Below are positions 51,448-61,734 of a DNA stretch of 64,000 nt, one piece after another. The DNA is taken from positions 24,293,012 to 24,357,011 of the forward strand of contig NC_087066.1 in assembly GCF_963678635.1 (NCBI RefSeq), written 5' to 3'. The notes beneath the pieces are model-generated. The model saw nothing but the letters and a program-made list of their open reading frames with translations. It had not been told where the DNA came from and ran no database searches. Made by a program: the position numbers and the translations under genes. The number at the start of each line of letters is the position of its first letter. The first letter of the stretch is position 1. Source of the stretch: Symsagittifera roscoffensis. Taxonomy: Eukaryota; Xenacoelomorpha; Acoela; Convolutidae.

Positions 51448-53398
51448 GAGAAGAATAGGACCTGTCAACCCAATCGAAGAGACAGCCGGCACGTCTAGAT
51501 CAGACACTAGATCGGAGACGACAAGTAACAGTCGAGAGGAGAGACGTCCGAGCAGTGGCTCGTTGATGTGGTCAAGACCCATACCGTCTCCCTGGCATAT
51601 ATACAAAGACGAGCTAATGAAGCTGGATCTCCAGAGAGTAAGCTTCATCGAAGATGCGAGGAGGATGCTGAATGGAGCGACGCTATCCGTCAGCAGATTG
51701 TACTCGATAACCGGCGTAGACTGGTTGATAGCCGCTAGCATAAATTTCAGCTCCACGACGGCCTTGAGATTTGCTGACTTGGAGGGACTGCCCTCTAACA
51801 ACACGATGGGACCAGTGAATGCGAGACCATTGCAAGATGTGAGGCTGAATCATGATGAGGGGAATCGTGAAGAGAGACCAGGAAGATTCCTAACGACGAG
51901 AGCGCCGATTGGACAACACGTGAAGATATTCAGGCAGCTGACGACACCCCCTGGTCACGTGAAGGAAAGAGTATACCCAAAACTAGTGAACCAAGATGGT
52001 GATGCCCAAAGATATGGCGGATTGACAGCGATAAAGAAGGATGAGACCATCTTCGCCGCCTACGACAAGACAGAAATGAGGAAGGCCAAGATTATAGTAG
52101 TAGCGAATTCAGAGTTCGTGTACACCTCCAAGTCTTTGTTTTGGCCAGCCGTCATTATGTTGGCCGCGGTCGACTTGGACTTACTGCAATCGATATCTTT
52201 GGCTATAGGGGTGCAAAGGCAGACGGACATGAACCCAATTACGATTGTGTTTGCTGGCATCAATGACCATCTACACAGTAGAGGTTTTCTGAGCAGACTC
52301 AGAGATCCTACAACAGCAGAAAACGCTGTATGGCCAGCGATAAAAGATATCCTTGAGTCGTTGGGTGAAGTCGTGGACGCGACGAAGGAGGGGTCATTCA
52401 ATAAAGTGACACTGAGAGTAGTATACGCGTTGTCTCCGGGATATGCACATCTCCCGGATGGACTGAAATTTGTGTATGCGATTGTGGCCTTACTTTCTGA
52501 AGGGAAATATGATGTGATCATATCAGCCCCGAATCGCATGATAGAGATGGAGAACCTGAGGCCACTAAAGGCTGAACTGCCTGCAGTATGGTCAGATATC
52601 TCAAACGCGATGAGAGGATTCAAGGACCATGCGCTACACATGTTAGTGTTGGACGAGGTGCTGGGGTTGGAACTGTCCAATTTCAGTCGACAACTCAAAC
52701 TGAAACCGGGAATAGACGACGACCATCGAGTGATCGCGGCAATGTCCAACGACTTATGGTTCCGAGCAATGGAAGTGGCAGGTGAAGACACAAGAAGGAA
52801 AAATTCACTAGAGACGAGAGCTCATTTGGAAGCGATGGTTCTGAGAAACAAGCCGGAAGCCAACCAGTGGCTACACCTGAACCCTAGAGTAGCGGCATTG
52901 GGTGCAGAGGCTTTTGAGCAAGGCCCCGTGATGATCACAAAGATACATGCCTACTTGTTGAAGGAGGTGAACCTGGCGGAAAATGCCGGAGAAAAAACCG
53001 CTGAATTTGTGAACAGGATATGTCAGATTACTCTGGAAACCTTCTGGACCCAGCAAGGGAAAGGACAGGAGGGCTTTGAAAGGACAGACAGCATGCTAGA
53101 AGGGTTGGGAGCCGGATGGACCGCGTCCTTCTTGGCAAAAGTTTACCCGAAAGTCTCGCACTACTTGATAAAAGAATTCCTCAAAGCAGTAGTGGAAGTA
53201 TCGATAGTGGAACTAATAGCCTTGTTCGTGACATTCGGAGCAGAAAGTTTCGTGAAAGGACCGGCGATACTGCTAACCGATGGAATCCAGAACCTGCGGC
53301 TAGACGGACTTCTGACATTGATTGCAATTACCCACGGAAATTTGGGAGGACTGATGAAACTGGCACGTTGTCCAGAGCAGATGAGAGAGAGAGAGTGA
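51425..53398 (+). CDS. Accessory ORF C, intact 657-aa protein of unknown function
   Basis: The longest undamaged frame in the accessory region. The ATG at 51425 overlaps the end of A-B by 23 nt in another frame. The N-terminal ~70 residues are Arg/Ser-rich and disordered. The core has IIVVANSEFVYTS, ITIVFAGINDHLHSR and LKPGIDDDHRVI. In order and spacing these recall SGNH blocks I (GDS), III (GxND) and V (DxxH), with the first altered. A hydrophobic C-terminal region (VVEVSIVELIALFVTF) lacks the length and charge pattern of a clear membrane anchor, and no signal peptide is seen. A 22-bp direct repeat (TACCAGGTCAACGGACCGAC) sits at its start (51337-51415). I do not recognise the family with certainty. 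Confidence 0.7.
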   Translation: MRRTIHPRRRIGPVNPIEETAGTSRSDTRSETTSNSREERRPSSGSLMWSRPIPSPWHIYKDELMKLDLQRVSFIEDARRMLNGATLSVSRLYSITGVDWLIAASINFSSTTALRFADLEGLPSNNTMGPVNARPLQDVRLNHDEGNREERPGRFLTTRAPIGQHVKIFRQLTTPPGHVKERVYPKLVNQDGDAQRYGGLTAIKKDETIFAAYDKTEMRKAKIIVVANSEFVYTSKSLFWPAVIMLAAVDLDLLQSISLAIGVQRQTDMNPITIVFAGINDHLHSRGFLSRLRDPTTAENAVWPAIKDILESLGEVVDATKEGSFNKVTLRVVYALSPGYAHLPDGLKFVYAIVALLSEGKYDVIISAPNRMIEMENLRPLKAELPAVWSDISNAMRGFKDHALHMLVLDEVLGLELSNFSRQLKLKPGIDDDHRVIAAMSNDLWFRAMEVAGEDTRRKNSLETRAHLEAMVLRNKPEANQWLHLNPRVAALGAEAFEQGPVMITKIHAYLLKEVNLAENAGEKTAEFVNRICQITLETFWTQQGKGQEGFERTDSMLEGLGAGWTASFLAKVYPKVSHYLIKEFLKAVVEVSIVELIALFVTFGAESFVKGPAILLTDGIQNLRLDGLLTLIAITHGNLGGLMKLARCPEQMRERE

Positions 53399-53409
53399 GG
53401 AGCTTGGAT

Positions 53410-56400
53410 ATGAAGAAATCCACGGACTCGTGGAACAAGATAAGAGACCTGAGACACACTCTTATCCAGTATCTCTTACAACAAAATCGCTTTGGAACGG
53501 GAGAAGACGAGACGATTGAAAGAGAGGAAGATGTTAGACGACATGTTGGAGGCATGCCGCTGTTAACCGACCTGAGTTTGGCGATGAGAACCGATCCCTT
53601 GGCGTTGATCAGAGGAGTCACGGAGTTCGTGACAGTGATCTATGGACCAGCAGTCACATTTGCGTTCCCTGACGTTAAAGTGGAGGCATATAGGAGGTCG
53701 GTGCTGCACCTGAACCTCATATCGGCAGTGGACGGTAGTACACTGAACTGGTGTGAGCAGCACACATTGCGTGAGCTCATGAGTGAAGATCTGTTATTTG
53801 CGAAAATATCGGAGCCAGAGATGACAGTCATAAATTTTGACGATCACTCCCGCGATCGCATGGGAGAAGTAGAAAGAGGACACATCGAAGTGTTTCCAAA
53901 GCTTTGGAATCTGAGACCCTATGATAAAACGAATGGTGAAATAACCAGAGTGCCTCGTCTCACTGCAGCATATCACAAAGTGAGAGAAGAGACGAAGGAC
54001 TGGGGCGATTACAAGAAGCTGCCGGAGGCAATCCCTGAATTCCCTCTGATAAGAAGGATGTTGCTCGGAGCAGCCTCCGTGGTACAGACTCCTAGATTGG
54101 GAGCATTCTAAGCCAATGAAAGGAGAGTAGGGAATTTCGTGGGAACGATGGATCCATACTTTGTAGGGAGAAATGCCGCCGTGTTACAGTACACACGATT
54201 TGCATACACGGATCAAGCGACGAGAAGGCGAATAAGCAACGCCGCGACTCCCAAGCCTGGAAGATTTGATGAGGAATGGAAGGGATTAGGCTTAGCTCCG
54301 ATGAGGATGAGAGGCAGGACCGAACTGCCTGAAGCCTCATTGATCCTGACTAGTGTAAAACAGGAGATGAGAGTGGGAGGAATACTGCAGACGAGAACCT
54401 TCCCAGCACCCTTCTGCTGCGAAGAAATCAAAGTGGTCCATGGAGAAGAGGAAGATGAATCGGCCGGTACATTGCTCATACCAAGATTCCAGGAAGAAGC
54501 CGACAATGACGAACAAGGACCATCGAGCTCGAACAAGGATAAGTCAGAAGGAGATGACGGACAGGGTGGAAGCCGTCAAACCGAAGAACCCATGCAACAA
54601 GATCAAGCTGGTGGGGAAGACGACAGGGCATCGACAGCAGGAACATCCAGCCTGGATTTCAACATCTTCAGTGATCTTGAGAATAATGCGGATACGTTGG
54701 AAACGACCGAGCCAGCAGATGAAGGCATCTCGACACTGGAGCCTCCGTCAGCCTTTATGGAAATGAAACGGAATTTGCCGGAGAGCAGCTCTCCTGGCAA
54801 TTCAAGAAATAACTACCAGAGAATCCTCATGGAATCACCTCGGAGGAGAAGAATAGAGGCCTCAGCCAGAGTACCTTTCTTGGGAACGCTGCCCGAAGAA
54901 GAATGGGAAGTACATCACCGAGACCACGAGAGTAGGACGGGATGCAAACTGGACAGAGTGGCGTTTATGGAAGAAGTCTGGACCGTGGTTCAAAGCTATG
55001 GGACCCAGTCCATTCTGAAAACGGGTCTCAACCAACCCTTGATGAGAGAAGTACTTGACAAGCTTGATGATTGTGAAGGGAGACTGAGTGAGTTGTTGAT
55101 CGACTCGGCCACTGATGAAAATGAAGCGAATTCTCCCATCCAGATGACACCTCAGGATGATAAAGGAGAGGTGGTGTATCTGTCAAGAACCAGGAGAGGG
55201 ACGATGCGATCAAAGTTAGTGATTGACAAAATCAATGCAATGAAAATGAAGTTAGACAGCAGAGTGATGCCGAGGAGAGTCGGAAAGACGAAGGTGGATT
55301 CAGAAATATCGATGAAATCTGGTAATTCAGCGAAAAGGAAACGAGTTGAGGAGGTCATGGACTTGGGGCAAGGTGATTATCAACTGTCTGGCACAGATAA
55401 AATGTTAACTGATATAGCGATGGTGCCACCCATTCTCATGGCGGGAATAAAGTCAACAGGTTATAAATCCAAAAGGAGTGACCGCACTCTGACTGGAGCA
55501 ACCTTAGAAATGGAAATACGCAGCCAATGTGGAGAGAGCACAATGAAAGACTTCAAGCCATCTCCCATGAATCATGGAAAGGGAAGTGTCTCAGGACAAC
55601 TAATACCAGTGGAATATAACCGACTAACAGTGTCGGAGACTGTGTCGATAGATGAACCCATCGGTGGATACATGGAGATGTTAGAATACCGAAACTCGGC
55701 TAGAGGGTATGTGATGGCCCTGGAAGACGGAAAAGCCATGGAGGGTTATCTGGAAACGATGTTGCAAGGCACCACCCTCAAGCAGAAGGCGTACGGGACT
55801 TTAGCGTCGTCCGACATACAAGCAGAAACGATAGAGCAGTTGGTGAGCCTCCCATGGAAAGCAGTAGTATCAAGGTATTTCGAAGAAGAAATCAGGGCTA
55901 CGCCAAAAATACATGCTCTCGTGGCAGTACCTTACGTAAGAACAGAGTTGCAACTCAGGTTCGCCTGGTGCATGATGGGACTGACTCGCGAAGAATATGA
56001 TTCAGAAGAAAGGAAGAGATCAAAAGAGGAGAAGGTTTTCCTTAGGACGAACCTGAGGGATCTGATAGTCCAGGAGGGAGCAGCAGTAGCGTGTGCGAAG
56101 CGGAGAGACGCTCTCTGTTTCATTCGATTCCTGATAGAGCAGATTTCAGTACCTGCATTAAACACCTGTGTTAAAATGTTGAAGGAAGGCGATGAGCGAA
56201 CGAAAGCCTTATTCTTGCTAGCACTGCTGGGTATGCAGCAAAGTAAACCGATGAGGGTGAACATGAAAGAACCTGAGGAATTGGAACCCATGAAAAAGAT
56301 AGACGAAATCAGGAGATTCTCAAACAAGGAGCTGAGACTCACTAAAGAATCTATGGGAGCATTGCCGAAATCCGGTGAATACTGTGGACCGATCAAGAAG

Positions 56401-58446
56401 AAATCGTATGGCTATGTATCCGGGATCATAGGGATCGCGTACAACCCTTTCCTGAGTGAATACATACGCTATTGCTTCTTCGATTATGAGCAGGCGGTGC
56501 TACTAAGATTCTGGACGTCCAGAATTGTAACGATTAAAAGCGTTAACAATCCACAGGCCAAATTGGGACTGGTCTTGGAAGAAGAGGTGACTGCACCTTC
56601 AGTACCAAAATCCGACAAAAGAGTGGAGTTTGGGTTGGGATTCTCAGATGAATTACTGAGAACGAGCTTGATGGCAGTGTGGGAATTGATGAGGCCATCA
56701 TGGTGTCCTAGTCCCAACGCTGACTCGATATTGCGAGCGACACAAGACGTGCAGAGGGAACTGAATGCAGACTGTAACCTGCGTGATCTCAATATCATAT
56801 ATAATGTGATGATAACGGCATCTAAGAGCAACGGAGAAGATAAAGTGGAGTTGCCTGGCTGGGGACCAGAAGACTGGGTTAAACCTGGTAGCTGTCTGGC
56901 GGAAGTCTGTGGACTGGAGGGTCACGTTTGTGGTGATATGGACTGTGTGAAGACCCTGGAGAAACAACACAAGCAATTGACGGTATTGTTTGGAAACGTA
57001 GTGATGAAAGCGAGAACAGAAACGGAACTGATAGCAGATTGCCATGGAGGAACCGATGTGAATCTAGTGACTGCACTAGGATTCTACAGCATGTTTGGTT
57101 CTTTAGAGTCACTATTGAATCTAGAAGAGAAATATGAGATGGTCACAGCCATCAGTGTAGAAGTATTCCCAGGAGTTCTGCAGACCGAGCAGAAATACAT
57201 AGGAAAATGGAGGGAAGCAATCGAGACGGAAATGAACATTAGACACAGTGAGACTTATTGTAGACCATCAGGAGCACGATATTTTGTGGGTTCAACATTG
57301 GCCCCAATGTGCAAGAGCAGATACCCTGTACATTTCGTAGCTGTGGACGTGAAGAGTACGAGAACGATTGTGGATCAAGCCTTCTCAGTGCCGAAGTGTG
57401 TGAGACTGGCGAGAATGTCCGAGAAGTCATACGAGTTGCTATTTAAGATGTTCTCAGCAGTTCCAGAGAGAACCAAAGAAGAATTGGAGTCAATATTATG
57501 AAAGAAGTTCATGGGATACGTGAGCGGGAACTTCAGTGACTTCGAGAGACAGAAACAGAGAGGATCAACTGTCACAGATTACAATGCAGTAGATGAGAAT
57601 GATGAAGTCCACCGAGTGATGATGGAAGTGGAACCATTGCTGGAAGCTTCGGGAAAACGTAATTGGAGGAGCAACATGTTGACGCATGACGAGTTTCCTT
57701 GCCACTGCTTGCTGCAGACCTGGTGGTATCCCAAGCGTAGTAATCTGATGTTGATCTGGGACTCTGGAGAGCTGCTCTCCATGGGTTTACCAGATTCATC
57801 ACAGCCCATAACAATAGTGATAGTGGGAGTTATGATGGCGATACGATGGCTGGAAGCTCATGTGAGAGAAAATAACAGACAGGAGGCACCGACAAGAGAA
57901 CAGTTGCGGAAGTTAGATTGTCTAAAAGATTTAGATCTTTTTGATACAATGTGCAAAATTCTAAACATTCCGATGGAAGTGAAGAAGATATGGGCAAGAA
58001 AACAATTGATGCCATGGTTCAGAGCTAACATGACTGCATGGTTGTACGAGTATGCGAAAAAGCATATGTCGAAGCACGGCAGGGTGTACAGTGAATATCA
58101 GCTGGATATTGGAGCAGGAGCTTTCAAGCGAACTCTCGTGACTCATCGGAATGCAGTGACCACCGCTGTGAAAAGAATTTCCAGGACGAGTGAACGTAGT
58201 GGAAAGGAGAAGGCAGAGATGTTAAAGGAAGATTTGGAGAGAAACGTGACGTTGTGTCTCCACAACAGCTTTTGCAGGAACAGAGAATCTAACGTGGATC
58301 CCCTACCTTGTTGTAAACAGAGGGTGGAAGAGCAGAAGTGTTGGAGGACGGCTTCCAGCAGCGTCAGGATTGCTAACGACGTGTTACAAGATACGGAGAC
58401 TGAGAGTGCAGAGTCAGTATCACAGGAGGAAGAAATGGAGCATTGA
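53410..58446 (+). pseudogene. Accessory frame D-E-F, ~1.7 thousand codons, unknown, two nonsense codons
   Basis: D starts at ATG 53410, 12 nt after ORF C. It runs 233 aa to TAA 54109. E continues in the same frame (first ATG 54148) to TGA 57499, and F in the same frame (ATG 57511) to 58446. Shared frame and open spacers of 36 and 9 nt favour one protein broken twice, although three separate proteins cannot be excluded. The E part has an acidic Gln/Ser/Glu-rich stretch (about 54440-54760) and basic patches (SPRRRRIEA, SAKRKRVEE) like nuclear signals. Long helical, Cys-poor regions follow. The F part ends in a Cys-containing segment and an acidic tail. No signal peptide, clear membrane span or enzyme motif is seen. 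Confidence 0.7.
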
Positions 58447-59268
58447 CGAATGACCGAAAAGCAAGATGGAAAAAGAGACAGAAATTAGAAGAATTTAGAA
58501 GTTTCAGAACTTCTAAACGAAGAAAGAAGAAGAGAACAAAGGAGTAATGAAGAAAAAGCTAAAACTCAGAAATGTTTTATGTGTGTGAAAAAACTCAAGT
58601 GAGAAACCAAGCAACCAAGTTGTAATTGAAAACTGAAACATTTAGTTGAGTTTTGAAATTGTTGCATTTATAAATTTGCATTTTGATTTTAGTCGAGTGG
58701 CTTTAGAGACACTCACTTACTATTTATTTAGAAAGGCTCAAGTGAAGGAGTATATTTAAATATTCCAGCCTGCATGACTGTTTTTAATCAGCTAGGAGAA
58801 CTGATCACTTAGTGGTGACATGGAAGGCTTGAGTAATCTCTCGAAGAGGGAGAATGTTTCATTGTTCTTGCTAACCACAGAGTTTCTTAGTTTTAATATT
58901 CAGGACAATAACAGGCAAGATTTCCGAAGGGAAGAAGCATAGTAGGATAATTTTAGCTTGTTGGTTGGCAGGACTGTCCTGCAAGCCAACACCTTTTAAA
59001 TCTAAGAGAAAAAGTTTTAGTCGGGATAGTGACACTGGGAGTCAGAAAATATGTTTAATCTTAAGTCATATCCTCAATATGCAGATTAATGAAAGAATTT
59101 GAAGGCTATAGTGATGTGGTATGATGCCAATTATATTCTGCAGTGAGTCGATGTGACGTGGATAAAAGTAAATTCGTGCATTTTGTAAATTCTGTTCGAT
59201 GACACTGTTTCTGATTTACGAACATTGCGTGATTCAATGAGGACATTGACCGGACTGTCCGGGGAGTA
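58447..59268 (+). other. Giant element 3' non-coding tail and polypurine tract
   Basis: 822 bp without a frame. Just before the 3' LTR, CCGGGGAGTA is the best candidate for the polypurine primer of plus-strand synthesis, though it is short. Confidence 0.5.
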
Positions 59269-60181
59269 TGTGACATTCGACCAGAATGGCCAAAATGCAA
59301 TCTCTGCGGAATTCGAATTTTTTGCAGCGAGCCTTCCGGATTGGTGATTATTGAGAATTAAGAACGTTATTTGAACAATTGAACAAGGTTAAAGGATTCG
59401 GAAATTGCTAATTTTTAAATTTTCGAAGTGATTACGTAACATTTCTGAGAAACGTCAGAAACGGCCATTTTGGTAGAAAAGCTAGAAAACAACAGAACAA
59501 CATTAGTTGCGCGGTTGATAACTACCAGAATCGTGATCAAAAAACAACAGCAGATTGCAGGAATAGCAGAGAAGGTTCCGAGTTGCAACTATTGTGTCGC
59601 TACAATAGTTGCAAGGCCGTTGCGGACAACGGTGAAGGGTGGAGGACAGCTTTCCGGATTAAGAGGAAATCAAGATTAACGAGCTTGATTCAGTGGATTC
59701 AAGAATCCGGAAGGGTTTCGGAACTGAAACTTTTATCCTTTTGTATAGACTTTTAGCTTCTTGTCATGTCCTGATTTGAATTTAATTAACAACTAGATTC
59801 ATTTTGATAAGTATGAGAAGCTAGGAGTTGGGGAAAGGGGTTGATCCATCTTCGATGGAGATGATGATTTTTATCTACTGAACAAAAACAATAGTAATAT
59901 AATAAGTAGTAGCTCTGTTTTTAGGAGTGACCTCGTGGTCTGGGGATACTGAGACCCAGCCATGAGCTCGCTATTTCTGCATGTAATCTAGTTAATTTGA
60001 GTGTTTTGACCGAAGCCGAAAGCAGTAACGTTTTGTCGACCCGATGTTAGAAAAGACCACCGAAAAGTAGTGGCTTGGTAGAGACGGTGAAAAGCATGCA
60101 AAGCTCTGTTTAGATTTAGCCAGTCGTCTTAAGACTTAGTTTTGTTTTCCGTCGATATGTATCTTCCGGGCGATTGTTACA
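59269..60181 (+). repeat. Giant element 3' LTR
   Basis: 913 bp, TGTGACATTCGACCAG ... GCGATTGTTACA, the direct partner of 35472-36393. Confidence 0.95.
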
Positions 60182-60410
60182 CAGACTACGTGATTACATT
60201 TAAAAAATACCGCTCGAATATCCTATCTTAGAAATTTTCGCAAAAAAAGTAAATTTCAAACGTTTTCGCAGCTATGTGCATCGTCAGGATTTTTACAATA
60301 AACTAATTTAAGTGACGATAATACATCAATTTACAAATGTTATTAACAATAATTCATATACATTTTGGTTCTTAACCACCATGTTAAAAAATTAGCCAAT
60401 CACAGTTGAC

Positions 60411-61581
60411 AAATTTTTGTGATCAACTTATTAAATAGATTTGTTATGTTTGATGTTTGTGCCTGATTGTGGAGCGCCCTGTGAGGGATTTTAGAGAGAG
60501 TTCTGTCAAGTGGGTTTCTGTGTGGAGGTGAGAAACTGGAAATGGTGGTGCACAGCAGAGTCTGGTGGTGCACAGCTGGACCTAATCAGCTCGGGTGAGA
60601 TTGTTTCTTGTTTTTGATTTTTGTAATTCGAATTGAAAATTTAAAATAAATTAATTGTCTTTTTTTTATTTGCTGATTTATAAAATTCCCACCAACCGCT
60701 TAACATGGGTTATTTCAGTCCCCTAAAGTCCAGTCAAAATCCTTTTTTTACCTTTCGGCTGCGTCAAGATGAACAAAAACAACAAAGAGTTTACAAGCCA
60801 AGATTGTTTAAAATCTTCCGGGCTGAAAAATTGGATTGGATGTGATTGTTATTCTAGTTGGTATCATATCAGTTGTGTAAAAATTTCTATCAGCGACTCC
60901 AAAACATCCCATTGGTTTCAGTGTCCTTTATGCGTTGATGCAAAATCTGTTAATAAAGCAACAATAGTTAAAGATTTAGTGCAAGACAATTATGCTAATA
61001 CAGCCATCTCAAATGTCCGAGTACTCAAGAGAGTACCAAAAGACTCGCGTGTTCCCTTGGCCGAAAGTCTGTCGGACAAAACAAATGACATCGTATACAA
61101 TGTAGCGGAAGAGCGGAAAAATGGTAGGTATAAAGATCTTTTGAGATTCAGGGCGCGGCCGGCCCCAGCACGGAAATTTTTTTGAGAAAGCTTTGTAAAA
61201 ACCTCAGCATATGCACTGAGGAACCCAGAGCAGGCAGCTTTTTAAAACAGAAAATCTCACTGGCATACAGATTGCGAACGCAGCTTGCGTACTTGGAACA
61301 ATAAATGACAAAATAATTCTCGACGAAACTTTTTATTTGTAACACTTCTATATTATATTTTCTCGTGTCGAGTTGCGTGTTCCTATTGAAGAAACGTAAC
61401 CCGTATAGATTTTAATTGAAAAGGGTTTCAACATTTGTCATCTTCTTTTATCATTATTACTTCCATATCTAGAAAATTCCAAGGATTTTGACTGGAATAC
61501 GTGATGAAGGGACTACTGACTTTAAACTCGGTTATTATGATATTTTTGACCTTCTGATCACCTGTGTTTGAAAAAAAATCG
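60411..61581 (+). mobile_element. 1.17-kb insertion flanked by 8-bp repeats, carrying a PHD-like ORF
   Basis: CAGTTGAC occurs at 60403-60410 and 61582-61589, exactly where the surrounding repeat is interrupted, so it reads as a target duplication. An A-rich stretch (GAAAAAAAATCG) precedes the right copy. The insert is probably a truncated non-LTR element or its ORF1 region (inference). Confidence 0.65.
60769..61185 (+). CDS. Small ORF with PHD-like zinc finger, probably LINE ORF1 fragment
   Basis: 138 aa. WIGCDCYSSWYHISCVKISI and WFQCPLC form the second half of a PHD finger (C-C, W-Y-H-x2-C, W-x-C-x2-C). The first cysteine pair is poorly preserved (DCLKSSG). The rest is basic and featureless. 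PHD-type fingers occur in ORF1 proteins of several LINE families, and the 8-bp flanks support a transposon origin. Confidence 0.5.
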   Translation: MNKNNKEFTSQDCLKSSGLKNWIGCDCYSSWYHISCVKISISDSKTSHWFQCPLCVDAKSVNKATIVKDLVQDNYANTAISNVRVLKRVPKDSRVPLAESLSDKTNDIVYNVAEERKNGRYKDLLRFRARPAPARKFF

Positions 61582-61734
61582 CAGTTGACCTCTAAATTAC
61601 TATTAAGATTAAAATACTTTTAACCTCTTAAATTAATTAAACAGTTTAAATTAAATTATCTGGAAGTTTCTGAGTCAAAATTTCGATTTAGACATGTACG
61701 TTTTAAATAAAAAAAAACCAAAAATACTCTGGGA

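Larger units (their letters stand above)
35472..60181 (+). mobile_element. Giant (24.7 kb) Ty3/Gypsy-order LTR retrotransposon with accessory genes
   Basis: It is bounded by ~0.92-kb direct LTRs. Order: LTR, 2.9-kb leader with a repeated TCCGGARGGGTC motif, gag, protease-RT-RNase H-integrase, macro-like domain, a 392-bp gap, then ~9 kb of accessory frames (coiled coil + SGNH hydrolase; 657-aa ORF C; D-E-F), a 0.82-kb tail and the LTR. Typical Ty3 elements are 5-8 kb, so more than half of this one is extra. Base composition is more balanced than the AT-rich host DNA. The copy is dead: eight single in-frame stops (39496, 40567, 47029, 47491, 47957, 50638, 54109, 57499), a homopolymer frameshift near 47515 and a 208-bp duplication in RT. 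These fit a few percent of neutral decay, as do the LTR differences. The combination is not one I can attach to a named family. Confidence 0.93.
60245..61690 (-). repeat. Penelope-linked repeat, split copy, with hammerhead-like core
   Basis: 60245-60410 and 61582-61690 together match 34975-35250; the break is the insertion at 60411-61581. It lies immediately 3' of the minus-strand Penelope frame, so it may be its terminal repeat. The hammerhead-type boxes CTGACGA and GAAA are at 60281-60287 and 60264-60267 on the minus strand. Confidence 0.6.

Noticed and set aside
49471-58446. Envelope gene in the accessory region
   Set aside because: I see no signal peptide, furin-type site, fusion-peptide region or C-terminal membrane anchor in any of the frames.
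35467-60186. Target-site duplication of the giant element
   Set aside because: The five bases on the left (TCCAG) and right (CAGAC) do not match; three shared bases out of register are not evidence.
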